From positions 1-52,676 of the forward strand of contig JACRDA010000402.1 of NCBI GenBank assembly GCA_016212965.1: a DNA stretch of 52,676 bases. Direction: 5' to 3'. Shown here in pieces: positions 1 through 7,137 of this stretch. Both the position numbers and the translations under genes were made by a program. Origin of the DNA: Myxococcales bacterium. Lineage in GTDB: Bacteria > Myxococcota_A > Polyangia > Polyangiales > Polyangiaceae. The number at the start of each line of letters is the position of its first letter. The stretch's first letter is position 1. The notes under the pieces are model-generated. The model had not been told where the DNA came from and did not search any database. It worked only from the letters and a program-made list of their open reading frames with translations.

Positions 1-556
1 GCAAGGCCATCATGCGCTCGTCGTTCTCCGCGAGCGGGGCGATGGCGTGGCCGAGCTCGCCCCGCAGGGCGGGGCGCACGAGCGCGCCCGGGCGCGCGTC
101 CCGCGTGCCGCGTTCGGGCTCGAGCAGGGCGGCGAGCGACCCCCCGGGGTCGAGCTCGCGCGCCGTCGCGAGCACGCGCCGCACCAGCGCGCTCAGGTGG
201 GCGTTGTGGGCGAGGTAGAAGGCGCGCGCTGCCTCGACCGCGCGCTCGAGCTCGCGCCACGCAGGGCCGAGCGCAGGCGCGGCGGCGAGCACCGCGTCGA
301 GCTCGTGGCGCAAGGACAGGTTCACGATCGCCCGGTCGAAGCCCTCCTCGAGGCGCGAGGCCACGCCCACCTCGTGGAGCGCGTGCTTCAGATGGGCCTC
401 GTCGTGCTCGCGCTCGCCCCAGGCCGCCGTCACGAGCAGCACGGGACGAGGCGGCGCGCCCGGCCGCGCGAGCGCCGCGCCGAGCCACGGCACGGAGGCG
501 TGGACGAGCTCCGTGTCGTGCTCGGCGTTGCCGTTCAGGAGCAGCGTGCCGCTCAT
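1..556 (-). CDS. Partial protein of uncertain family (possible peptidase S51/GATase1-like)
   Basis: An uninterrupted minus-strand frame starts at ATG 556 (protein begins MSGTLLLNGNAEHD) and runs off the left edge, so about 185 N-terminal residues are seen and the C-terminus is missing. The opening beta-strand-like LLLNGNAEHD and the later VLLVTAAWGEREHDEAHL recall the first strands of peptidase S51/type 1 glutamine amidotransferase-like folds, but I see no catalytic residue and do not assign a function. The middle is rich in Ala, Leu, Glu and Arg and looks helical. The gene lies 64 bp downstream of the tyrosine phenol-lyase-like gene on the same strand and could be co-transcribed with it. The reading frame is well supported by the absence of stops and by third-position GC; the family is not. 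Confidence 0.6.
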   Translation of the reverse strand, partial: MSGTLLLNGNAEHDTELVHASVPWLGAALARPGAPPRPVLLVTAAWGEREHDEAHLKHALHEVGVASRLEEGFDRAIVNLSLRHELDAVLAAAPALGPAWRELERAVEAARAFYLAHNAHLSALVRRVLATARELDPGGSLAALLEPERGTRDARPGALVRPALRGELGHAIAPLAENDERMMAL

Positions 557-620
557 GACGACCGGCCGCGCGCGGCGCGCGAGCTCACCCCGCAGGTGGA
601 CAGGGACGGGTGGGCGCGCA

Positions 621-3293
621 TCAGTCGATCGGCGCGAAGCGCGCCTGGAAGAAGCGCAGGTGCGGCGGCTCGTACACGAAGGACAGGCCGCGGATCTCGC
701 CGCGTCGCTGCCACAGCCGGATGATGCCCTCGGCGATCGCGCGCATGTGGTCGTGGCTGTAGACGCGGCGCGGGATGGTGAGGCGCACGAGCTCGAGCGA
801 CGGGCGGTAGTTCTGGCCGGTCTTCGGGTTGCGACCCTTCGACACGTTGCCGCGCTCCATCGCGCGCACGCCCGTCTCGATGTAGATCTCGGCGGCCAGG
901 CGCTGCGCCGGGTACTCGTCCTGGTCGACGTGCGGCAGGAAGCGCTTGGCGTCGATGAAGATGGCGTGCGTGCCGGGCGGTTGCACGATGGGCACGCCCG
1001 CCTCCATCAAGAGCCCACCGAGCTTCTCGGTCTGGCTCACGCGCGCGCGGATGTAGCGGTCGTCCAGCATCTCCTCGGCGCCCCGCGCCATGGCCGCGAG
1101 GTCGGACGCGGCCAGGCCCCCGTCCGTGACGTTGCCCTCGAAGATGCGCAAGAGGTGCTCGCACCTCACCTTCCACGCGGCGTTGTCCCGGAAGGCGAGC
1201 AGGCCACCGATGTTGATGAGGTAGTCCTTCTTCCCGCTCACGGTGCAGCCGTCGCCGTAGAGCATCATCTCGAGCAGGATGTCGGCGATCTTCACGTGGG
1301 CGTAGCGCGGGTCGCGCTTCTGGATCATGTAGGCGTTCTCGACCGCGCGCGTCGCGTCGTAGAACACCGGGATGCCGCGCGCCGAGCAGTAGGCGTAGAC
1401 CTCCTTCATGTTGTCCATCGACACGGGCTGGCCGCCGGCCATGTTCACCGAGTGCTCGAAGGACACGTAGGCGACTGCCTCCGGACCGTGCCGGTCGACC
1501 GCGGCGCGGAGCTTCGTCATGTCGATGTCGCCCTTCCAGGGGTGGCTGCTCGCCGGGTCGTGGGCCTCGTCGACGATGACGTCGACGAACACCCCGCCCG
1601 CCATCTCCTGGTGCTCCTTCGTCGTCGTGAAGTACATGTTGCCGGGCACGAGCTGGCCCGGCTTGATCATTGCCTGCGACAGGATGTGCTCGGCCGCGCG
1701 CCCCTGGTGCGTGGGCAAGATGTGCTCGTAGCCGTACACGCGCCGCATCACGGCGACGAAGTGGCGGTAGGCGTCCGAGGTGCAGGGCGTGGCGCGCGCC
1801 GCGTCGTAGGCGGCCCACTGGTCGGTGGACATGGCGGAGGTGCCCGAGTCGGTCAACAGATCGATGGTCACGTCCGCCGAGCGCAAGAGGAAGGTGTTGT
1901 AGCCGGCCTCGCGCATGGCGCGCAGGCGCTGCTCGCGGCTGAGCGCCCCGACGCGCTCGATGGTGTGGACGACGAAGGGGTACACGTCCCAGTCGAAGGG
2001 CTCGAGGTCGGCGAACACGCCGCGGAAGCGGAGCTCGTCGTGCCACGTGCCCTCGTTCGCGGCCTCGAGCGGCGGGACGGCCTCGCGCTGCCGGTGGAGC
2101 GCGGCGATGGCGTCGGCCACGCGCTCGAGCTGGCGGCTCGTCATCGCGAGGCGCGGGATCTGGACCGGCACGTAGCCATCGCGCCCCACGAGGCCGGTCG
2201 CCACCGCGCGCACGCCGCTCGTGAGGTAGAGCGCCACGGACAGCGCGTGCTGCGCGTGCGGACCGGCGTGGGGCAGGAAGCGCGCGGCCTCGAGGTAGGC
2301 GCCGTCGCAGCCGCGCTCGAAGGGGACGCCGGCCGCGCGCAGGCGGGCATTGAAGACCTCGGTCTGGTGCATCGCCCACTCGACCTCGCTCTCGTCGCAC
2401 ATCTCGTCGATGCCGCGCGCCAGCACCTCCATCATGCGTCCGGCCATGCCCCCGTAGGTGTGCAGGCCCTCGTACACGACGACCTCGTTGATGAACCTCT
2501 CGTGGTCCGCGGGGTTGTCGGTCACGAGCACGCCGCCGGCGGGCGCCTTCGGATCCTGCGCGCCGTCGAGGTGCAGCACGTGCACGCTCTTGGCCACGAG
2601 CTTCACGATCTCGGCGATGGACCGGTGATCCATGCCGGGCTCGTGGCGCTGGATGTACCAGGCGTTCTCGATGATGCGCGACGCGTCGACGAGCAGGCGC
2701 TTGCCGGCGGCGTCGGCCGCGGCCCGCACCGCGCGCAGGTTCGCGAGCGAGAAGGGGTGCATGCCGTCGGCGAAGCACTGCATGCCCACGACGGCCACGT
2801 CACCGCGCTCGAACGCCGCGCGCAAGAGCGCGATGTCGACGTTGCCGGTGAAGATCTCGGCCTCGTGGTCGCGCACGTCGACCACCTCGATGCCGCGCGG
2901 CTCGAAGACGTCGACCCGGCTGCGCGCGTTCGAGGGCAGGGTGCTGCCCTTCGGGATGAGGGTGGCGCACAGGAGCTTCAGCGACCCCTGCGCGTTGTGG
3001 GTCGGGCACACGTAGGTGTGGCCGAGAACGCGGTTCACGGCGCGCACCAGGTTGTCGAAGTTGCGCGCTCCGGCGTAGGCCTCGTCGCCGACGAGCTGGC
3101 CCGCGAGCTGCTCCTGGCTCATGGCGCTCGTGCCGAGCGAGCACATGTCGAAGCTCACCTGCGTGGGCGTCAGGTTGAAGACGTTGAAGTGCGCCGCGAC
3201 GAGGTTCTTCTTGCGCTCCTCGAGGCTCGGGAAGGCGATGAGACGGACGGTCTTGATCTTGTGGGGCTCGTGCTGCGGGGTGGTGCGGTTCAT
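621..3293 (-). CDS. Tandem tyrosine phenol-lyase/tryptophanase-family protein with degenerate N-terminal half
   Basis: An 890-residue protein, about twice the usual 450-470 of beta-eliminating lyases. The C-terminal half (about 440-890) looks like a complete PLP-dependent tyrosine phenol-lyase: THQGRAAE, the GNMYFTTT strand, NMAGGQPVSM, FYDATRAVENAY, the PLP-lysine motif SGKKD (K688/K689), AMERG, RLTIPRR, and a C-terminal LRFFQARF ending as in known TPLs. TPL converts L-tyrosine to phenol, pyruvate and ammonia. The features TTT, MERG and LRFF favour TPL over tryptophanase. The N-terminal half (about 15-430) has the same fold order (GTSAMS at residue 58 versus 488; VDASRIIENAW; VQIPR) but its SGKKD equivalent reads DGAQD (A245/Q246) and THQGR reads THNAQ, so it should not bind PLP normally. 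ATG 3293 is chosen because the N-terminal domain starts there; the frame upstream is antisense noise. Confidence 0.88.
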   Translation of the reverse strand: MNRTTPQHEPHKIKTVRLIAFPSLEERKKNLVAAHFNVFNLTPTQVSFDMCSLGTSAMSQEQLAGQLVGDEAYAGARNFDNLVRAVNRVLGHTYVCPTHNAQGSLKLLCATLIPKGSTLPSNARSRVDVFEPRGIEVVDVRDHEAEIFTGNVDIALLRAAFERGDVAVVGMQCFADGMHPFSLANLRAVRAAADAAGKRLLVDASRIIENAWYIQRHEPGMDHRSIAEIVKLVAKSVHVLHLDGAQDPKAPAGGVLVTDNPADHERFINEVVVYEGLHTYGGMAGRMMEVLARGIDEMCDESEVEWAMHQTEVFNARLRAAGVPFERGCDGAYLEAARFLPHAGPHAQHALSVALYLTSGVRAVATGLVGRDGYVPVQIPRLAMTSRQLERVADAIAALHRQREAVPPLEAANEGTWHDELRFRGVFADLEPFDWDVYPFVVHTIERVGALSREQRLRAMREAGYNTFLLRSADVTIDLLTDSGTSAMSTDQWAAYDAARATPCTSDAYRHFVAVMRRVYGYEHILPTHQGRAAEHILSQAMIKPGQLVPGNMYFTTTKEHQEMAGGVFVDVIVDEAHDPASSHPWKGDIDMTKLRAAVDRHGPEAVAYVSFEHSVNMAGGQPVSMDNMKEVYAYCSARGIPVFYDATRAVENAYMIQKRDPRYAHVKIADILLEMMLYGDGCTVSGKKDYLINIGGLLAFRDNAAWKVRCEHLLRIFEGNVTDGGLAASDLAAMARGAEEMLDDRYIRARVSQTEKLGGLLMEAGVPIVQPPGTHAIFIDAKRFLPHVDQDEYPAQRLAAEIYIETGVRAMERGNVSKGRNPKTGQNYRPSLELVRLTIPRRVYSHDHMRAIAEGIIRLWQRRGEIRGLSFVYEPPHLRFFQARFAPID

Positions 3294-3417
3294 GATGGGT
3301 GCCTCTGCTGCTGCCGGCGCTCGCCCCCCCGCTCTCGCTGCCCGCCTCGGCGCGTGGCGCCGCGGCCCCCCCGTACGGGTGGCGCTGCCGTAGCACGGCT
3401 GGTCGGCCGGGGGGGCG

Positions 3418-4761
3418 TCAGCGGGCGGCGCCCCGAGCGGGGTGCCCGAGCACGAGCACGTGCTCCTGGCGCGACCGGGCCCGGAAGGCGGCGCGGCTCG
3501 GGGCATGGAAGTGGGGGCGCGGCTGCGAGGCCTGCGCCACGACGGCGAGGTCCGCGCTCGCCGCCGTCGCACGCAGCACGTCGTCGGCGTAGAGGGCCTG
3601 GCCCTGCACCACCGAGTCGGCGAGCACGAGGGCGCAGCGGCCGTCCGGGCGCAGCACGCGCCGGAACGCGCGCAGGCAGTCGCCGAGCTCGCCTTGCCAG
3701 CGGGCGACGGCCTCGTGGTGGTCGAGCGCGCCCCCGGTTCGACCGTAGCCGCGCCGCGCGCCGATCTCACCGCGCTCGAAGCCCCGGGCGTCGAGCCCGA
3801 GCCACCGCAGGCGGGCCGCGTGCTGGTGGGCGTAGTCGTAGATCCCCGGGTAGGGCGGCGAGCTCACGATGAGGTCGATGCTCTCGGCCGCGAGCCCGCC
3901 GAGGCGCCGGGCGTCGTCGATGGCGAGCTCGCAGGCCGGCGCGCGGGGCGGCAGGAGCTCCGCGAAGGCGGCGAGGCGCCGGACGAGCTCGCCCGTCTTG
4001 GCGGCGAAGAGCCGGATGGTGAAGCCGGTCGCGAGGCGCCGCGCCACCGTGCCCTCCGCGGTGTCGCCTGGCTGGCGGCTCACTTTGACGAGGATGGCGG
4101 AAAGCACGAGCCCGAGCGCGTGCGCGACGAAGGAGTCCGGCTCGCGCCGCAGCGCGGCCCGCAGGCCGTCGAGCTCGAGCAGCACATGCACGTCGAAGAG
4201 GGCGCGGTCCTCCGCCCCGTAGCGCTCGGTGGGGCCGGCCTTGGCCAGGCGCCGCAGGTCGGCCTGCTCGGCCACGCGCCGGCCCGCCGCCGCGAGCGCC
4301 TCGCGCTCGCGCGCCGTCGTGCCGCGCGTCTTCAGGTGCGCGAGCTCGACCGCCAGCGGGTTGAGGTCGCAGCCGAAGCCGCGCCGCCCCGCGAGGCGCG
4401 CCTCGACGAGCACCGTGCCGCTGCCCATGAACGGATCGAGCACGCTGCCCCGCCGCTCCGACAGGGCGGCGACGAGTCGGCGTGCCGTCTGCGGGTGCAT
4501 GCGCGCCGCGTAGCTGTGAAAGCCGTGGACGTGCGCGCGCGTCGCGCGCTCGTCGCCGACGACGTCGAGGGCGGCCGCGAGCGCCCGGCCGAGCCCGTCG
4601 CCGAGCGCGCCGGCGATGCGCGTCGCGCCGCCGACGTGGCTGAGCGCGCGGCGCCGCGGTCGCGCGCGCTCCGGCTCCTGGGGCGGAGGCGTACGGCGCG
4701 CGCGGGGGGGCGCGCCGATCGGCGGGGGGCTCGAGCTCGGCACGGAGGCGAGTATAGGCAC
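3418..4761 (-). CDS. SAM-dependent DNA-methylase-family methyltransferase
   Basis: This is an amino-methyltransferase of the N6-adenine/N4-cytosine DNA methylase superfamily. Motif I is DPFMGSGT (D109) with the adenosine-binding acidic strand FGCDLNPLAVE after it, and the catalytic motif IV is SSPPYPG (Y304). A further RPDGRCALVLADSV strand follows. Motif I precedes motif IV. There is no obvious target-recognition domain, so an RNA substrate (TRM11-like) is also possible. No restriction endonuclease is adjacent, so it looks like an orphan enzyme. The start is uncertain: GTG 4761 (about 447 residues) and GTG 4743 both fit. Longer versions would overlap the divergent thioredoxin gene that begins at 4862. 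The 100 bp between them should hold both promoters. Confidence 0.75.
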   Translation of the reverse strand: MPILASVPSSSPPPIGAPPRARRTPPPQEPERARPRRRALSHVGGATRIAGALGDGLGRALAAALDVVGDERATRAHVHGFHSYAARMHPQTARRLVAALSERRGSVLDPFMGSGTVLVEARLAGRRGFGCDLNPLAVELAHLKTRGTTAREREALAAAGRRVAEQADLRRLAKAGPTERYGAEDRALFDVHVLLELDGLRAALRREPDSFVAHALGLVLSAILVKVSRQPGDTAEGTVARRLATGFTIRLFAAKTGELVRRLAAFAELLPPRAPACELAIDDARRLGGLAAESIDLIVSSPPYPGIYDYAHQHAARLRWLGLDARGFERGEIGARRGYGRTGGALDHHEAVARWQGELGDCLRAFRRVLRPDGRCALVLADSVVQGQALYADDVLRATAASADLAVVAQASQPRPHFHAPSRAAFRARSRQEHVLVLGHPARGAAR

Positions 4762-4861
4762 GTCGGGGCGTGGTTCGGCACGCCGACCTGCCCCATCGTC
4801 ACCCGCGCGAGCCCCGCCGCAGGGCCTTCCCAAACGCACGGAAAGGGCCCATGTTCCTTGC

Positions 4862-5305
4862 ATGATCCGCTCCTGCAGCGTCTGCGGGCGAAAGAACCGC
4901 GTCCCGGTGCAACACCTCCACCAGGAGGGCCGCTGCGGCGCCTGCCAGACCCTGCTGCCGGCCCAGGATGCGCCCATCGAGGTGGCGAGCGCCGAGGAGT
5001 TCGACGCCATCGCAGGGGGGGCGCGCGTCCCGGTCCTCGTCGACTTCTGGGCCGCGTGGTGCGCGCCGTGCCGCGCCGCCGCGCCCGAGGTGAAGCGCGC
5101 GGCCCACGAGCTGCGCGGCCAGGCGCTCGTGCTGAAGGTGGACACCGAGGCCCTGCCGGCGCTCGCGGCGCGCTACCACGTCCGGTCCATTCCCCAGCTC
5201 ACGGTGCTGGTGCGCGGCCGCGTCGCGGCGTCGGACGCGGGCGTCGCGCCGGCGCGCGAGCTCGTGGCGCGCGTGAAGCGGGCCGCGGCCGAGCACGCGG
5301 CCTGA
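4862..5305 (+). CDS. trxC: Thioredoxin 2 with N-terminal zinc ribbon
   Basis: A 147-residue cytoplasmic thiol-disulfide oxidoreductase. The N-terminus carries two CxxC pairs (C5/C8 and C25/C28), as in TrxC, which bind zinc and tune redox behaviour. The thioredoxin fold follows, with active site WCAPC (C67 and C70) and the cis-proline loop SIPQL. TrxC-type proteins reduce protein disulfides and are often induced by oxidative stress. ATG 4862 is preceded by a purine-rich GGAAAGGG. The gene is divergent from the methyltransferase gene and convergent with the esterase at 5342. A GC-rich hairpin at 5306-5326 directly follows the stop codon. Confidence 0.93.
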   Translation: MIRSCSVCGRKNRVPVQHLHQEGRCGACQTLLPAQDAPIEVASAEEFDAIAGGARVPVLVDFWAAWCAPCRAAAPEVKRAAHELRGQALVLKVDTEALPALAARYHVRSIPQLTVLVRGRVAASDAGVAPARELVARVKRAAAEHAA

Positions 5306-5326
5306 GCGCCGGGCCCCTACCGGCGC
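5306..5326. terminator. GC-rich hairpin between convergent genes
   Basis: GCGCCGG (5306-5312) pairs with CCGGCGC (5320-5326) across a 7-nt loop, immediately after the trxC stop and before the end of the convergent esterase gene. There is no T-tract, so it may be a weak or Rho-assisted bidirectional terminator. Confidence 0.4.
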
Positions 5327-5341
5327 AGCGCCCGCCCTCGC

Positions 5342-6526
5342 TCACCAGCCCAGCGTCGCCTGGATCGCGCTCGCGAGCTCGGCGCCGAGCTTCGCCTGCA
5401 TCGTCTGGCCGGGATGGTAGTCGCAGCCCCAGCCGTCGTTCGCGTCGACGACGAAGGGCACCTCGCTCACCGCGGCGTCGCCGAACGCCGCGATCGCCGC
5501 CGCGACGTAGCCCTGCGCCGTCGCGCCCCAGCTCTCCCAGCTGACGCAGAAGACGTGCGCCGCCGGGTAGTAGCCGCGCACGGCGGCGAGCAGGCCCACG
5601 TAGGCCGTCACGAAGTCGCTCTCGGTGATCGCGACCGAGAAGTCGTTCGAGCCGAGGTTCACGACCACGGCCTCGGGCGTGTAGCGCGCGAAGTCCCAGC
5701 TACTCGCGGGGTCGTTCGTGAGCGTGCGGAGATAGAGCTCGGGCATGAGCTCCGTCTGGTCGCCGCCGTAGTTCTGGAACACGCCCTTGCCGCTGTAGGC
5801 CACGAGCGGCGCCGAGGCGCCGAGCGCGCGGGCCGCGATGGCGGCGTAGGAGAGGTAGGCCGACTCGGTGTCGCCCGAGAAGCTGCAGAAGGCGTCGGGC
5901 CCGAGCACGCCGTAGCCGCAGGTGACCGAGTCGCCGATGAACTCGAGCCGGTGCCGGTAGGGCGAGGGTGACGGCACGAGCGCGCCGCCCGTCACGTCGA
6001 AGGCGACGAACGTGACGTCGCCGAAGAAGCCCTCGTTGCGCCGGACGATCTCGATGTCGTGCTCCCCGGCCGGCAGGCCGCCAGCAAGCAGGTAGCTCGC
6101 GTCGCCGCCGGTCGTCACGAACGCGCCGGTCGAGGCGCCGTCGAGCACGATCTCGAACCAGATGTCGGCCGCCCCGGCGAGGTGCACGCCGACGGCGTCA
6201 CCCTGCCAGCGCGCGCCGAGCGAGGTGCCGGACCAGCTGAAGACGGGGCCGGCCGGGCTCGAGTCGTCGAAGCGGCCCGCGCGGTGCAGGAGCTCCAGGG
6301 GCTCGCTGCCACCCGCTCCGCCGCCGCCCTGCGCCGCGCTGCCGCCGCTGCCCCCGCTGGCCGAGCCGCCGGTCGCGCCCGCTCCGCCACCGTCGCCGTC
6401 GCTCGAGCTCCCGCAGGCCGCGAGCGCGAGCGCCGCCGGCAGCAGGAGGGCGAGGCCGAGAGCGAGCGAGCGGGGGCAGGTCGGGCGCTTCACCCTACGA
6501 GCAGAGCGGATTCGAGCGCGGGGCAC
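5342..6526 (-). CDS. SGNH/GDSL esterase lipoprotein, carbohydrate esterase family 2-like
   Basis: A 394-residue lipoprotein. From GTG 6526 there is a basic n-region, a hydrophobic stretch and a lipobox LALAAC (C38), then a Gly/Ser-rich linker to about residue 75. A beta-sandwich region (about 75-190) with WFEIVLDG and GEHDIEIVRR resembles the N-terminal jelly roll of CE2 acetyl esterases. The SGNH catalytic domain follows: nucleophile in GDSVTCGYG (S200), oxyanion Asn in NLGSNDF, and the CDYHPG block with D369/H371. CE2 enzymes deacetylate plant or microbial polysaccharides outside the cell. GTG 6493 would give a shorter leader and is an equally good start. It is transcribed in the same direction as, and 30 bp downstream of, the lipoprotein gene at 6557-7009. 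Confidence 0.85.
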   Translation of the reverse strand: MPRARIRSARRVKRPTCPRSLALGLALLLPAALALAACGSSSDGDGGGAGATGGSASGGSGGSAAQGGGGAGGSEPLELLHRAGRFDDSSPAGPVFSWSGTSLGARWQGDAVGVHLAGAADIWFEIVLDGASTGAFVTTGGDASYLLAGGLPAGEHDIEIVRRNEGFFGDVTFVAFDVTGGALVPSPSPYRHRLEFIGDSVTCGYGVLGPDAFCSFSGDTESAYLSYAAIAARALGASAPLVAYSGKGVFQNYGGDQTELMPELYLRTLTNDPASSWDFARYTPEAVVVNLGSNDFSVAITESDFVTAYVGLLAAVRGYYPAAHVFCVSWESWGATAQGYVAAAIAAFGDAAVSEVPFVVDANDGWGCDYHPGQTMQAKLGAELASAIQATLGW

Positions 6527-6556
6527 AAGCCGCGCCCCGCGTCGCCCCGCGCGGCG

Positions 6557-7009
6557 TCACTGGCAGAACTTCTTGGCCATCTCGAGCGACTTCGCACAGG
6601 TGTCCTTGAGCGTGCTCTTCGGGCGCGACTTCCACTGCTCCTTGAACTGCTTGGCGTTGTTCTTCTGGGACTCGGTCTTGCAGTTCTCGGTGAGCTTGAA
6701 GTACTCCTCGCAGTCGGGGATGCCCTCCGGGCCGACGTCGCAGCGGTCCTTGGCGTACTTGCCGCGCTCCACGCACGCCTCCTTGACCTTCTCGCGGTCG
6801 AGGTGCTTCCAGCCGTCCTTCTCGAGGTTGGCCGCCATCTGAAGGGTGCTCTTCTCGTCGGCGTTGGCGCACCCCTCGATGGTCTTGAAGTAGGCGTCGC
6901 ACTCGGCGATGCCGTCGGCGCCCTTCTTGCCGCAGGCGAGCGCCGCGAGCGCGAACGGGGAGACGAGAGCCAGGGTGACGAGGGTACGGGTCGTGCGGAT
7001 GTGAAACAT
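6557..7009 (-). CDS. Small Cys-rich lipoprotein with internal duplication
   Basis: A 150-residue predicted lipoprotein: n-region MFHIRTTRT, hydrophobic core and lipobox ALAC, followed by GKKGADG. The mature part contains two related units, ECDAYFKTIEGCANADEKS and DCEEYFKLTENCKTESQKN, each a C-x3-YF-x5-C helix hairpin followed by a Lys-rich helix and further Cys residues. The mature protein is Lys- and Glu-rich, unlike its Arg/Ala-rich neighbours. The family is common among lipoproteins of this group but I know no function. ATG 7009 is preferred over upstream in-frame starts because it gives a normal leader. Confidence 0.75.
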   Translation of the reverse strand: MFHIRTTRTLVTLALVSPFALAALACGKKGADGIAECDAYFKTIEGCANADEKSTLQMAANLEKDGWKHLDREKVKEACVERGKYAKDRCDVGPEGIPDCEEYFKLTENCKTESQKNNAKQFKEQWKSRPKSTLKDTCAKSLEMAKKFCQ

Positions 7010-7137
7010 GCGCCATTCATGCGCATGTCGCGCTCGGCAGGCAAGCATCCTCGTCGCCCCAAGCGCGTCCGTGCTACGTCCAGCCCTCGTCCAGTCCCCA
7101 GAGCCGCACCCGCGCCCGCGGGCGGCGTCCGAGCACC

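Noticed and set aside
513..3872. A 1119-codon open frame on the plus strand opposite the lyase and methyltransferase genes.
   Set aside because: It is a GC-driven antisense shadow: its translation is low-complexity Ala/Arg/His/Val with no motif, while the minus strand encodes clear conserved enzymes.
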